A stretch of DNA of 64,000 nt from Lysinibacillus pakistanensis (GCF_030123245.1 NZ_CP126101.1:1052501-1116500), one strand, 5' to 3'; shown: positions 28,601-37,925, counted from the stretch's first letter. Notes: a model not told the origin generated them from the letters alone. A program made the numbers and translations.

Positions 28601-29593
28601 ATGCGGTGGTTTAAAAGAAGCTTGTTTTTTAGTGTAATTGCTGTACTTCTCCTTTCTTTGGCGGCGTGTAATAAACATGAGCTTGAAAAAGTCAAAGTTG
28701 GAGAGGTGACGCGCTCAATTTTCTATGCGCCACAGTACGTAGCTCTTGAAAAAGGATTCTTCGAAGATGAAGGACTTTCTGTAGAACTTCAGACAATAGC
28801 TGGTGGGGATAAAACAATGACGGCATTGCTTTCAGATGGGATTGATATTGCCCTAGTTGGATCAGAGACCTCTATTTATGTAACGCTTCAGGGCGCAAAT
28901 GATCCAATTCAAAATTTTGCTCAGCTTACACAAACAGATGGTACATTTTTAGTTGCACGGGATAAGATAGATAATTTTTCTTGGGATCTATTAAAAGGCT
29001 CCACATTTTTAGGACAACGTAAGGGTGGAATGCCACAAATGGCAGGAGAATTTGTATTGAAAAAGCATGGCATAGATCCTACTCAAGACTTAACACTTAT
29101 TCAAAACATTGACTTTGCAAATATTTCTACGGCTTTTGCTTCTGGAACTGGAGATTTTGTACAACTGTTTGAACCGACTGCAAGTGTGTTTGAAAAAGAA
29201 GGAAAAGGCTATATTGTTGCTTCATTTGGTACAGAATCTGGCCATTTACCTTATACCTCGTTTATGGCAAAAAGTAGTTATTTAAAGGATGAACCGAAGA
29301 CAGTCCAAGGCTTTACAAATGCATTGAAACGGGCACAGGATTTTGTGCAAAAAGAGAGTGCTGCCGAAGTAGCTAAAATTATTCAGCCATACTTTGAAAA
29401 TGTGGATGTAGACTTGATTGAAACAGTGGTAGAGCGTTATAAATCTCAGGGCTCTTATGCGACAGATCCTATATTGGAGAAGGGGGAATGGGATAACTTG
29501 CAAACGATTATGGAGGAAGCAGGTGAACTTCCTCAACGGGTGGATTATGAAGAATTGGTGAATACAACTTTTGCAAAAAAGGCTGCTGAGTAA
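28601..29593 (+). CDS. ABC transporter substrate-binding lipoprotein (SsuA/NMT1 family, YtlA-like)
   Basis: 330 residues. Lipoprotein signal with lipobox LAAC (Cys about residue 23), then an NMT1/SsuA-like type-2 binding fold (VTRSIFYAPQYVALEKGFFEDEGL, and the ALLSDGIDIALVG element). Such proteins bind sulfonates, nitrate, or pyrimidine/thiamine precursors; B. subtilis YtlA is similar. AAGGAGG precedes ATG 28601. First gene of a three-gene importer. No thiamine or other riboswitch was seen in the upstream 100 bases, so cargo is unknown. The locus is inserted between ylaH and ylaI. Confidence 0.87.
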   Translation: MRWFKRSLFFSVIAVLLLSLAACNKHELEKVKVGEVTRSIFYAPQYVALEKGFFEDEGLSVELQTIAGGDKTMTALLSDGIDIALVGSETSIYVTLQGANDPIQNFAQLTQTDGTFLVARDKIDNFSWDLLKGSTFLGQRKGGMPQMAGEFVLKKHGIDPTQDLTLIQNIDFANISTAFASGTGDFVQLFEPTASVFEKEGKGYIVASFGTESGHLPYTSFMAKSSYLKDEPKTVQGFTNALKRAQDFVQKESAAEVAKIIQPYFENVDVDLIETVVERYKSQGSYATDPILEKGEWDNLQTIMEEAGELPQRVDYEELVNTTFAKKAAE

Positions 29594-29594
29594 T

Positions 29595-30362
29595 ATGGAA
29601 TTTTTAAACCTAGAAAATATTCACCATAGCTATTTTTCAAGTACACAGGCAAAGGATGTATTATGTGATATTAATTTAGGCATTCGTGAAGGAGAGTTTG
29701 TCTCATTTATCGGACCGAGCGGTTGTGGGAAAACAACTTTATTATCCATCATAGCAGGCTTATTTCCTCCTACTAAAGGCAAGGTATATATTGATGGTGA
29801 GGAAATATCGACACAAAACCAATCACTTATTGGCTATATGCTTCAGCAAGATTATTTATTTCCGTGGAAAAATATTGAGGACAATATTACGATCGGCTTG
29901 AAGATTATGGAGCGTAGCCAAAAAACGCATAAAGTAACCGCAAATGCATTGTTACAAGAAGTGGGGCTAGCAAATGTCAGCGGCAATTACCCACGAGAGC
30001 TGTCCGGTGGGATGCGGCAACGTGTTGCACTAGCCAGAACGCTGGCAGTAAATCCTAAAATTTTACTGCTGGATGAACCATTTTCAGCACTTGATTATCA
30101 GTCAAAGCTAAAGCTTGAGGACTTGGTTGTTGAAACGTTAAAGGCCTATCAAAAAACAGCAGTTCTTGTCACTCATGATATTGGAGAGGCGATTGCGATG
30201 AGTGAACGGGTATTTCTCTTCTCAGCTAATCCAGGTACATTACACAGAGTTTTTGAAATACCTGAAGCATTACAACAGCTATCCCCCTTTGATGCACGAC
30301 AACATCCAGCATATTCAGATGTATTCCAAGCTATTTGGAAGGAGCTGGAGAGCCTTGGATAA
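29595..30362 (+). CDS. ABC transporter ATP-binding protein (SsuB/YtlC-like)
   Basis: 255 residues. Walker [10 protein letters not shown] (~38-46), signature ELSGGMRQR, Walker [13 protein letters not shown] and H-loop VTHDIGEA. The [15 protein letters not shown] form is typical of the nitrate/sulfonate/taurine (SsuB) ATPases. ATG 29595 starts one base after the binding protein stop. A longer frame from TTG 29571 would overlap that gene and has no ribosome site. The 3' end overlaps the permease start by 8 bases. Confidence 0.88.
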   Translation: MEFLNLENIHHSYFSSTQAKDVLCDINLGIREGEFVSFIGPSGCGKTTLLSIIAGLFPPTKGKVYIDGEEISTQNQSLIGYMLQQDYLFPWKNIEDNITIGLKIMERSQKTHKVTANALLQEVGLANVSGNYPRELSGGMRQRVALARTLAVNPKILLLDEPFSALDYQSKLKLEDLVVETLKAYQKTAVLVTHDIGEAIAMSERVFLFSANPGTLHRVFEIPEALQQLSPFDARQHPAYSDVFQAIWKELESLG

Positions 30363-31149
30363 TACACCTTTTAAACAGTATCAACAAATGTTAAAAAAGG
30401 AAAAACGTTTTGTTCGACTTTATCAGCTCATCATCTTACTCATTTTTTTTGGTGGATGGGAGCTTCTTTCTAGATTCGAATGGATTGATCGGTTAATTTT
30501 TAGTTCGCCAACACATGTATGGCAAACATTTATTGGAAAAGTAAGTGATGGTTCGTTAACTTTGCACGTTGGTGTCACGCTGATGGAGACGATTATTGGT
30601 TTTATTGCGGGTACTTTACTTGGTACATTAATAGCTATTATTTTATGGTGGTCCCCATTGTTATCTAAGGTATTGGATCCTTATTTAGTGATTTTAAATG
30701 CCATGCCAAAAGTAGCGCTAGGACCTATTTTAATTGTTGCACTTGGACCAGGGTATTTTTCGATAATTGCTATGGGTGCCCTAATTTCGATAATTATTAC
30801 AACTATTGTTGTTTATACAGCCTTTAAAGGCGTAGATCCGAACTATAGCAAAGTTTTACAAACTTTTAGGGCTACGAGGTGGCAGATATTTAAAGAAGTC
30901 ATATTACCAGCCTCTTTTCCAACGATTATTTCTACTTTAAAGGTAAACGTAGGATTATCATGGGTAGGGGTTATTGTGGGGGAATTTTTAGTTGCCTCAA
31001 AAGGTCTTGGCTATTTAATCATCTATGGCTTCCAAGTATTTAATTTTAATCTAGTTCTGATGTCACTGCTCATCATTGCCTTTTTTGCGACAATTATGTA
31101 TCAGGTAGTCGAGCTGATTGAGAAGGTAATCATAAAGAATAATGCATAA
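30355..31149 (+). CDS. ABC transporter permease (SsuC/YtlD-like)
   Basis: 264 residues with six hydrophobic segments and the permease EAA loop (about residues 165-195, [20 protein letters not shown]). Family: nitrate/sulfonate/taurine-type BPD permeases. TTG 30355 is chosen because GGAG lies 4 bases upstream; no ribosome site precedes ATG 30388, and the longer frame from 30202 lies inside the ATPase gene. Third gene of the importer, followed by a terminator. Confidence 0.87.
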   Translation: MDNTPFKQYQQMLKKEKRFVRLYQLIILLIFFGGWELLSRFEWIDRLIFSSPTHVWQTFIGKVSDGSLTLHVGVTLMETIIGFIAGTLLGTLIAIILWWSPLLSKVLDPYLVILNAMPKVALGPILIVALGPGYFSIIAMGALISIIITTIVVYTAFKGVDPNYSKVLQTFRATRWQIFKEVILPASFPTIISTLKVNVGLSWVGVIVGEFLVASKGLGYLIIYGFQVFNFNLVLMSLLIIAFFATIMYQVVELIEKVIIKNNA

Positions 31150-31184
31150 GATAATGTGGCTCCTAAGTCGGATTAAAAGAATGG

Positions 31185-31227
31185 AAGCGAGGTTAATCTC
31201 AGCGTTGTGGGATGCCTCGCTTTTATT
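31185..31227 (+). terminator. Terminator of the YtlA-like transporter operon
   Basis: 8-bp stem AAGCGAGG / CCTCGCTT (31185-31192, 31215-31222) then TTATTGTT; the loop is long (22 bases). Confidence 0.72.
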
Positions 31228-31265
31228 GTTATGGAAAATATTATTGATATCTTCAAACACCTAAA

Positions 31266-31314
31266 AAAACAAAATCATTCCGAGAATATTCATACTTCGG
31301 AATGATTTTGTTTT
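31266..31314. repeat. Perfect hairpin, copy 1
   Basis: 18-bp perfect stem (31266-31283, 31297-31314) with a 13-base loop. Starts with AAAAC and ends with GTTTT. Identical over 49 bases, including the loop, to 31928-31976. It could serve as a back-up terminator for the transporter operon. Confidence 0.9.
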
Positions 31315-31389
31315 CATGTTGTTGAAATACTATTATGTCAATGAAATCAAGGTGACAAATTAAAAAGTATGCCCTTTTTCAAAACAAGG

Positions 31390-31507
31390 GGTTGATCTTC
31401 GTTCCGACTGAGTGCTTTCCTGGGGGGCGTCCGATGAGCCGCTTCACTCGCGCTCCAGGGTCTCATCTGTGACGCTGTGATCCCCAAGGAGTCACTTCCA
31501 ATCAACC
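31390..31507 (-). repeat. Dispersed Bacillaceae-type repeat, copy 1
   Basis: About 118 bases, GC-richer than its surroundings. Bounded by 7-bp terminal inverted repeats GGTTGAT (31390-31396) and ATCAACC (31501-31507). Read on the minus strand it shares blocks with 31738-31868, including GAGACCCTG, AAGCGGCTC and CAGGAAAGC in the same order. Confidence 0.7.
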
Positions 31508-31737
31508 ATTGCTCATAGTATTTTCATTGGCATTTCACATAAATGTATAGTGATAAATTGAAGTCTTAGCCATCACTATTTTGTGAATAAAAATGGAGCT
31601 TTGATAACATTTTTCTATGTGAATATGAAAATTGAAAGCTATAGAATTGCACCACTTTTCTATCCATTTAATGATGGTTAGTAATATGCTTTTCTTTACT
31701 TTTGAAGGAAGAAAATATTTAAAGTTCTACACTATTG

Positions 31738-31868
31738 CTGATTGGAGTGGAAGGCTACTCGACTCCCGTGGGATAGCGAGACAGACGAGACCCTGCACGG
31801 AGCGTCAGCGCAGGAAGCGGCTCGTCGCTCGCCCACAGGAAAGCGAATAGCCTGGAACGTAAATCACC
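31738..31868 (+). repeat. Dispersed Bacillaceae-type repeat, copy 2
   Basis: About 131 bases, same family as copy 1 but in opposite orientation and diverged. Contains GACTCCCGTGGGAT, GAGACCCTG, AAGCGGCTC and CAGGAAAGC. Sequences of this type are, from general knowledge, scattered in many copies in Lysinibacillus-like genomes; function is not known. Confidence 0.7.
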
Positions 31869-31927
31869 TTCATTTTGACAAAATATTCACAAAGGGTCCC
31901 TTGACTATTTAGTTTTTCAACACTATG

Positions 31928-31976
31928 AAAACAAAATCATTCCGAGAATATTCATACTTCGGAATGATTTTGTTTT
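31928..31976. terminator. Perfect hairpin, copy 2; terminator of ylaL-ylaI
   Basis: Same 49 bases as 31266-31314. It begins 2 bases past the ylaI stop, and on the minus strand its stem ends in GTTTT, so it is the likely terminator of that operon. Confidence 0.78.
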
Positions 31977-31978
31977 AT

Positions 31979-32182
31979 TTAAAAATCTTTATCCATTTGT
32001 GGTGAAGTGCGATAAAAGCGGAAATTTCCCGTTTCTATTCGTGCAAGCGTATTGTCTTTAATACGATCATGACATATGTCACACATATACGTATGAATTG
32101 GTCGATTGCGTAATTTTTTTGCTAACGGTAAATCATCGTCTAAATTGTTAATTGTATCGCAAATGACACATTTTACACGCAT
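31979..32182 (-). CDS. ylaI: DUF2197 zinc-ribbon protein YlaI
   Basis: 67 residues. Two CxxC pairs (CVIC near residue 5 and CDIC near residue 35) form a probable zinc ribbon, with the family text TYMCDICHDRI between them and a basic C-terminus. Function unknown. GGAGGGAAT precedes ATG 32182. It follows the ylaL-like gene by 11 bases on the same strand and ends at the hairpin 31928-31976. Confidence 0.92.
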   Translation of the reverse strand: MRVKCVICDTINNLDDDLPLAKKLRNRPIHTYMCDICHDRIKDNTLARIETGNFRFYRTSPQMDKDF

Positions 32183-32193
32183 TGTATTCCCTC

Positions 32194-32694
32194 CTATTCA
32201 ACACGAATGGCTGATACATTTTTAATAGGGTTGTCTACATTTGAACCATCTTTAAACAGCACATGGACAGGGCCATCTTCAAGTAAAGGTTTACCGTCCT
32301 GGCTATATTTTAAAATGAGTCTTTGTGCCTCTGCAATGGAGAATGGATATTCTTTGCCATCTTCACATTCAATAACGATCGTTGTCGCTTCAGGTTTAAT
32401 TTCGGCATTTTTCAAGAAGGGGCTCAATTCGATACCGAAAGTACCTGTTTCCATCCCTTTACGATCAAATTTACGTTCAGATTTTAATGTTGGAGGGAAA
32501 GTGGCTCCTTCCATTATTTCGCGTGACCAATGAGCGCCTACCTCACGCATATATTTAATATCCTTATCTTCCTCCACTTCTTGTGATGTGAAGTATGTTT
32601 TTAAATCTAATTTACGATCATCGAAAATCCAAACTGTAGGATCTAATGTTAGTTGAAATGAAACTGCACCCTTGATAGGAATTATTGTTTCCAT
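32194..32694 (-). CDS. ylaL: YlaL-like protein, C-terminus like a molybdopterin-binding oxidoreductase domain
   Basis: 166 residues from ATG 32694, which has AAGGAGG 9 bases upstream; a longer frame to 32727 has no ribosome site. Conserved text: IPIKGAVSFQLTLDPTVWIF at the start and GKPLLEDGPVHVLF near the end. The last part resembles the end of the sulfite-oxidase-type molybdopterin domain (G-x-PL-x3-GP-x-RL), but this is a visual likeness only and most of that domain is absent. Lies between ylaI and ylaN, as ylaL does in the ylaI-ylaN segment of B. subtilis. Function unknown. Confidence 0.7.
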   Translation of the reverse strand: METIIPIKGAVSFQLTLDPTVWIFDDRKLDLKTYFTSQEVEEDKDIKYMREVGAHWSREIMEGATFPPTLKSERKFDRKGMETGTFGIELSPFLKNAEIKPEATTIVIECEDGKEYPFSIAEAQRLILKYSQDGKPLLEDGPVHVLFKDGSNVDNPIKNVSAIRVE

Positions 32695-32877
32695 AATAGA
32701 AATCCTCCTTAAATCTTGTATATCCATGAAATAGTATAACGCTAATGACTAGAGATAATAAAGAAATATAATTTGAATTCGTTATTTTTCCAACGAAGAC
32801 ACTTGCAATTTTAACGACTAAAAGATAAACTTTATTAAGATAGAATCGAAGAAATATCAGATAATGGGGGCGTCCTC

Positions 32878-33159
32878 ATGGATACGAAATCACAAACTTC
32901 TTTTCAGGAGAAGGCTTTGGAGCTTTTAGTTGCTGATGCAGACAAAATTGCTCGCCTTATTCGAGTACAAATGGATCATTTAACAATGCCACAATGCCCT
33001 TTATATGAAGAAGTATTAGATACACAAATGTTCGGCCTTTCACGTGAAATTGACTTTGCTGTGAAGCTTGGACTTATTGAGCGCGAAAAAGGCAAAGAAA
33101 TTCTCGATTCACTCGAGAAAGAACTTTCTGTACTACATGACGCGTATACAGACAAATAA
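32878..33159 (+). CDS. ylaN: UPF0358 (DUF1507) protein YlaN
   Basis: 93 residues, all helical. Family text: [19 protein letters not shown] and [23 protein letters not shown]. YlaN is a small cytoplasmic protein reported in B. subtilis and S. aureus to bind iron and to modulate Fur; it can be essential under iron limitation. GGGGGCG precedes ATG 32878. It lies just before ftsW, the conserved arrangement. A strong terminator separates the two. Confidence 0.94.
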   Translation: MDTKSQTSFQEKALELLVADADKIARLIRVQMDHLTMPQCPLYEEVLDTQMFGLSREIDFAVKLGLIEREKGKEILDSLEKELSVLHDAYTDK

Positions 33160-33163
33160 AAAG

Positions 33164-33201
33164 AAAAAACTCAAACGCAATCTGCGATTTGAGTTTTTTT
33201 T
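33164..33201 (+). terminator. Terminator between ylaN and ftsW
   Basis: 12-bp stem AAAAAACTCAAA / TTTGAGTTTTTT (33164-33175, 33188-33199), with CGCA/TGCG pairing inside. Eight T in the tail. It ends only 19 bases before the ftsW start. Confidence 0.93.
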
Positions 33202-33219
33202 CTAGAACGAGGTTTTTCG

Positions 33220-34404
33220 ATGAGACAATACTTAAAACGTTATGCACAAAATTTTGATTATCCATTATTTTTTACGGTCCTATTGCTAAGTTTATTTGGT
33301 TTGGTGATGATTTATAGCTCCAGTATGATGGTGGCTATTGTGTTCAAAGAACAAACACCCGATTTCTATTATAATAAGCAAGTGACCAATTTAATCGTAG
33401 CGTTTTTAGGATTTTTAGTGGCAGCATTTTTCCCTTATAAGCATTATGCAAATAAAAATATTATGCTGTTGCTGACGATTGTACTTGCTGTGTTATTTAC
33501 TTGGGTAAAGATAGATGGAAATGGTGCTGAAGAAGGAATCGGATCTCAGAGCTGGATAGCTGTTCCTGGATTGGGGAATTTCCAGCCCTCTGAATATGCG
33601 AAACTATTTATAATTTTATATTTTGCTGCCGCCTTTCATCGAAAAGCACAAAAATATACATTTGAAAAGCTACAACCGACTGAAATATTTTATCCAATAT
33701 TTCTTTGGATACTTGTAGTTGCGGGAGTAGCTTTTGAAACAGATTTAGGAGCCAGCATTATTTTATGTGGTATAGCTGTCTCTGTTGTGGCAGCTAGTGG
33801 AATTCCGTTTAAAACATTTTGGAAGTTTTTTGGTGTGTTAGGGGCATTTGGTGCAGCTATCATTGGTATTCTATGGATGTTTAAAGGCGAGCTGTTAAAG
33901 GGGAATCGGAAAGGTCGTATTTTATCCTATTTTAACCCGTTTGATTATGAAAATGATGTTGGTCATCAAGTTGTAAATAGTTATTATGCAATTGGTGGAG
34001 GCGGCTTAGAAGGAAGGGGACTAGGTCAATCCATTCAAAAATTAGGGTATTTGCCTGAACCACAAACCGATTTTATTATGGCGATTATTATGGAAGAGCT
34101 AGGTATTTGGGGAGTGCTAATCGTCTTAGGTGGTCTAGGGTTTATTATATATAAAGGATTCTCGATTGCTTTGCGCACGAAAGACCCACTAGCGCGTATG
34201 ATTGCGGCTGGTATTGCAAGCTGGATTGGTTTTCAGTCGTTTATCAATCTTGGGGGTGTAACTGGGTTAATCCCGTTAACCGGTGTAACGCTACCTTTTA
34301 TTAGCTATGGCGGGACATCTATAATTATTCTATCTTTGGCTATGGGGATATTGATTAATGTTTCCATGTTTGAAAAGGTAGAAAGGAAAAAATCACAATC
34401 ATAA
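33220..34404 (+). CDS. ftsW: FtsW/RodA/SpoVE family peptidoglycan polymerase, FtsW
   Basis: 394 residues with about ten membrane helices. SEDS family text: QPSEYAKLFIILYFA near residue 120, YLPEPQTDFIMAIIMEELG near 280, and the C-terminal GLIPLTGVTLPFISYGGTS. FtsW polymerises glycan strands at the division septum with a class B penicillin-binding protein. The position ylaN-ftsW-pycA matches B. subtilis, which supports FtsW over RodA. GAACGAGG precedes ATG 33220. Only 19 bases separate it from the ylaN terminator, so transcription must come from readthrough or an internal promoter. Confidence 0.95.
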   Translation: MRQYLKRYAQNFDYPLFFTVLLLSLFGLVMIYSSSMMVAIVFKEQTPDFYYNKQVTNLIVAFLGFLVAAFFPYKHYANKNIMLLLTIVLAVLFTWVKIDGNGAEEGIGSQSWIAVPGLGNFQPSEYAKLFIILYFAAAFHRKAQKYTFEKLQPTEIFYPIFLWILVVAGVAFETDLGASIILCGIAVSVVAASGIPFKTFWKFFGVLGAFGAAIIGILWMFKGELLKGNRKGRILSYFNPFDYENDVGHQVVNSYYAIGGGGLEGRGLGQSIQKLGYLPEPQTDFIMAIIMEELGIWGVLIVLGGLGFIIYKGFSIALRTKDPLARMIAAGIASWIGFQSFINLGGVTGLIPLTGVTLPFISYGGTSIIILSLAMGILINVSMFEKVERKKSQS

Positions 34405-34416
34405 AGGGGGATATCA

Positions 34417-37400
34417 ATGGTGTCAATCAACAAAATTCTCGTAGCCAATCGGGGAGAAATTGCGATTCGTATTTTCCGTGCCTGCACGGAGCTTCATATC
34501 CAAACGGTAGCCATTTATTCACGAGAGGATAGTGGTGCCTTCCATCGCTTTAAAGCAGATGAGGCCTATTTAGTAGGGGCGGGTAAAAAGCCAATTGATG
34601 CTTATTTAGATATCGAGGGTATTATAGCGATTGCTAAAGACGCGGGCGTAGATGCCATTCATCCGGGGTATGGTTTTTTATCGGAAAATGTAGAATTTGC
34701 ACGTCGTTGTGAGCAGGAGGGCATTGTGTTTATTGGTCCTACTTCTGAACATTTAGATATGTTTGGAGATAAGGTCAAAGCACGTTCGCAAGCTATTGCC
34801 GCTGGAATTCCTGTTATTCCGGGTACAGATGGCCCTGTCGCTGATTTAGCAGAGGTAGAGGCATTTGCTAGCACCTATGGCTATCCAGTTATGATTAAGG
34901 CAGCACTTGGGGGTGGTGGCCGTGGGATGCGCCTAGTCCATACATCAGAGGAGCTTGCTTCTTCTTATGAACGAGCTAAATCAGAGGCAAAGGCTGCTTT
35001 TGGCTCGGATGAGGTATATGTTGAGAAGGCGATTATCAAGCCGAAGCATATTGAGGTTCAAATTATTGGCGATCAGCAGGGCAATATCGTGCATCTCTAT
35101 GAGCGTGATTGTTCGATTCAACGTCGCCATCAAAAGGTCGTTGAAATCGCCCCTTCGCATTCTATTTCAGAAAGTTTAAGAAATCGAATTTGTGAGGCGG
35201 CCGTGCAGCTCATGAAAAATGTCTCGTACATAAATGCTGGGACAGTGGAATTTCTAGTAGCAGGTGAGGATTTTTATTTCATTGAGGTTAACCCTCGCAT
35301 TCAAGTGGAGCATACCATTACGGAAATGATTACGGGTATCGATATCGTGCACACTCAAATTAAGGTGGCGGCAGGCTATGCGCTGCACAGTGAAGAAATT
35401 CATCTGCCAAAGCAGGAAGAGATGCCGATGATTGGCTATGCTATTCAGGCCCGTGTAACAACAGAAGACCCTGCCAATGATTTTATGCCTGATACAGGTA
35501 AGCTGATGGTGTATCGTTCGAGTGGTGGCTTTGGGGTTCGTTTAGATGCAGGGAATGGCTTCCAGGGTGCTGTGGTGACACCGTACTACGATTCCTTATT
35601 GGTGAAAATATCAACATCAGGAATGTCGTTTCAAGAAGCTGCTGCGAAAATGGACCGTAACTTAAAAGAATTCCGTATTCGTGGGGTTAAAACGAATATT
35701 CCGTTTTTAAATAATGTCGTGACACATGAGAAATTTTTAACAGGTGCCTTCGATACAAGCTTTATCGATACTACGCCTGAACTATTTAATTTCCCTGTGC
35801 GCAAGGACCGGGGGACAAAGCTGTTAAGCTATATTGGCAATGTGACATTAAATGGCTTCCCAGGGGTAGAGAAGAAGGCAAAGCCAATTTTTGTACAGCC
35901 AAGCATGCCGAAAATGGACCCATTTATCGTGCCACCAGCAGGTACAAAGCAAATTTTAGATGCCCAAGGAGCAGAAGGGCTTGTGAAATGGATTCAGGCA
36001 CAGGAGGATGTACTGCTTACAGATACAACGTTCCGAGATGCACACCAATCCCTACTGGCAACACGTGTGCGTTCACAGGATATGTTCCAAATTGCCGATG
36101 CCACGGCGCACTTGCTGCATAATTTCTTCTCGCTCGAAATGTGGGGAGGGGCGACGTTTGATGTGGCCTACCGTTTCTTAAAAGAGGACCCATGGGAGCG
36201 CCTTGCAAAGCTACGTGAACAGGTGCCAAATGTGCTTTTCCAGATGTTACTGCGTGGGGCAAATGCGGTAGGCTATACCAACTACCCGGATAATTTAATC
36301 CGTGAATTTATCTCAGAATCAGCAGCATCAGGGATTGATGTGTTCCGTATTTTCGATAGCTTAAACTGGATAAAAGGCATGGAAGTAGCCATTGATGCGG
36401 CCCGTCAATCAGGGAAAATTGCCGAGGCAGCAATCTGTTACACAGGTGATATTTTGGATGACACACGTGCAAAGTATTCAGTGCAGTACTATAAGGACAT
36501 GGCAAGGGAGCTAGAAGCAGCAGGTGCACATATTTTAGCCATTAAAGATATGGCTGGTTTATTAAAACCGGAAGCCGCGTATCGTTTAGTTTCCGAGTTA
36601 AAAGAGACGTCAAGTCTACCAATCCACTTGCATACACATGACACAAGTGGAAACGGCATTTATCTATATGCCAAAGCCATTGAAGCAGGTGTAGATATTA
36701 TCGATACAGCCCTCGGTTCGATGGCGGGCTTAACATCACAACCAAGTGCGAATTCCCTGTATTATGCGATGAAGGGCAGTCAGCGTAAGGTACGTGCTGA
36801 TATTGAAGCGCTAGAAAAGCTATCCTACTACTGGGAGGATGTACGCCATTATTATAAGGATTTTGAAAGTGGCATGATGAGCCCGCATTCTGAAATTTAT
36901 GTACATGAAATGCCAGGTGGTCAGTACAGTAATCTTCAGCAGCAGGCAAAAGCAGTTGGCCTTGGCGATAGATGGGAAGAAGTGAAGCGCATGTATTCCC
37001 GCGTGAACCTTCTATTTGGTGATATTGTCAAAGTAACCCCATCCTCAAAGGTAGTTGGGGATATGGCATTATTTATGGTGCAAAATGAATTAGACGAACA
37101 GTCCGTCTTAACAAGAGGACAAACGATCGACTTCCCGGACTCTGTTATTGAGTTCTTCCAGGGATATTTAGGACAACCACACGGAGGTTTCCCTGAGGCG
37201 TTGCAAAAGGTTGTATTAAAGGACCGTGAAGCCATTACAGTACGCCCTGGTGAACTACTAGAGCCTATCCATTTTGAGCAGCTGGAAGCAGTGCTAGAGG
37301 ACAAATTAAATCGTCCTGTTACAAAGAAGGATATACTCGCTTATGCACTCTATCCGAAAGTGTTTGAAGAATACGCCAAAACAGTGGACTCCTTTGGCAA

Positions 37401-37851
37401 TATTTCAGTATTAGATACACCGACCTTCCTTTATGGATTAAAGCTAGGGGAAGAGATCGAGGTCGAAATTGAAAAAGGAAAAACGCTGATTATCAAGCTA
37501 GTTTCCATTGGAGAGCCACAGCACGATGGGACACGCGTGATGTATTTTGAGCTAAATGGTCAATCCCGTGAGCTTGTGATTCAAGATATGACGGTAGAGG
37601 TGGACGGTAGCTTGGCGTTAAAGGCAGATCCAAGCAATCCAAACCAAATCGGCGCCACGATGCCAGGAACCGTGTTAAAGGTAGTGGTATCGAAGGGGAG
37701 TCAAGTAAAACGAGGAGATCACCTATTAATTACCGAGGCCATGAAAATGGAAACAACTGTCCAAGCACCAAAAGACGGTATTGTAAAAGAGATTTATGCA
37801 AGTGCAGGAGATGCAATTTCCACGGGTGATTTGTTAATTGAAATAGAATAA
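34417..37851 (+). CDS. pycA: Pyruvate carboxylase
   Basis: 1144 residues, full length. Biotin carboxylase domain (1-450, with KAALGGGGRGMR and EVNPRIQVEHTITEM), carboxyltransferase TIM barrel (~530-800, with LLTDTTFRDAHQSLLATRVR and LHTHDTSGNG), PC/OADA domain (~870-1060), and biotinyl domain with Lys near 1110 in TEAMKMETT. It makes oxaloacetate from pyruvate, bicarbonate and ATP. AAAGGGGG precedes ATG 34417. It lies 12 bases after ftsW, as in B. subtilis (ftsW-pycA), and is followed by a terminator. Codon use in the middle is slightly GC-richer than neighbours. Confidence 0.97.
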   Translation: MVSINKILVANRGEIAIRIFRACTELHIQTVAIYSREDSGAFHRFKADEAYLVGAGKKPIDAYLDIEGIIAIAKDAGVDAIHPGYGFLSENVEFARRCEQEGIVFIGPTSEHLDMFGDKVKARSQAIAAGIPVIPGTDGPVADLAEVEAFASTYGYPVMIKAALGGGGRGMRLVHTSEELASSYERAKSEAKAAFGSDEVYVEKAIIKPKHIEVQIIGDQQGNIVHLYERDCSIQRRHQKVVEIAPSHSISESLRNRICEAAVQLMKNVSYINAGTVEFLVAGEDFYFIEVNPRIQVEHTITEMITGIDIVHTQIKVAAGYALHSEEIHLPKQEEMPMIGYAIQARVTTEDPANDFMPDTGKLMVYRSSGGFGVRLDAGNGFQGAVVTPYYDSLLVKISTSGMSFQEAAAKMDRNLKEFRIRGVKTNIPFLNNVVTHEKFLTGAFDTSFIDTTPELFNFPVRKDRGTKLLSYIGNVTLNGFPGVEKKAKPIFVQPSMPKMDPFIVPPAGTKQILDAQGAEGLVKWIQAQEDVLLTDTTFRDAHQSLLATRVRSQDMFQIADATAHLLHNFFSLEMWGGATFDVAYRFLKEDPWERLAKLREQVPNVLFQMLLRGANAVGYTNYPDNLIREFISESAASGIDVFRIFDSLNWIKGMEVAIDAARQSGKIAEAAICYTGDILDDTRAKYSVQYYKDMARELEAAGAHILAIKDMAGLLKPEAAYRLVSELKETSSLPIHLHTHDTSGNGIYLYAKAIEAGVDIIDTALGSMAGLTSQPSANSLYYAMKGSQRKVRADIEALEKLSYYWEDVRHYYKDFESGMMSPHSEIYVHEMPGGQYSNLQQQAKAVGLGDRWEEVKRMYSRVNLLFGDIVKVTPSSKVVGDMALFMVQNELDEQSVLTRGQTIDFPDSVIEFFQGYLGQPHGGFPEALQKVVLKDREAITVRPGELLEPIHFEQLEAVLEDKLNRPVTKKDILAYALYPKVFEEYAKTVDSFGNISVLDTPTFLYGLKLGEEIEVEIEKGKTLIIKLVSIGEPQHDGTRVMYFELNGQSRELVIQDMTVEVDGSLALKADPSNPNQIGATMPGTVLKVVVSKGSQVKRGDHLLITEAMKMETTVQAPKDGIVKEIYASAGDAISTGDLLIEIE

Positions 37852-37860
37852 TCGTTAATA

Positions 37861-37908
37861 AAAGAGGGTTAATAGAAAGCTTTTACTAGCTATCTATTAC
37901 CCTTTTTT
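37861..37908 (+). terminator. Terminator of pycA
   Basis: Stem GGGTTAATAGA / TCTATTACCC with one bulged T (37866-37876, 37893-37902) followed by six T. Confidence 0.82.
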
Positions 37909-37925
37909 GTGTCTTTATGTCTATT

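Larger units (their letters stand above)
31266..31976. repeat. Long imperfect inverted repeat without genes
   Basis: This gene-free 711-base stretch is built as two arms facing each other. Each outer end is the same 49-base hairpin. Moving inwards each arm has a short related stretch (for example TTTTCAT, then TGTTGAAA) and then a copy of one GC-richer dispersed repeat, in opposite orientation. The centre (~31510-31735) is unrelated AT-rich DNA. The only open frame (31632-31850) lies in the repeat and has no ribosome site. It lies between the transporter operon and ylaI. Confidence 0.75.

Noticed and set aside
31632..31850. 72-residue open frame in the repeat region
   Set aside because: Its second half is the dispersed GC-richer repeat (Arg-rich translation), it has no ribosome site, and the region is non-coding structure.
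36936..37304. 122-residue minus-strand frame inside pycA
   Set aside because: Antisense shadow of the pyruvate carboxylase gene; no start signal, Ser/Cys-rich translation.
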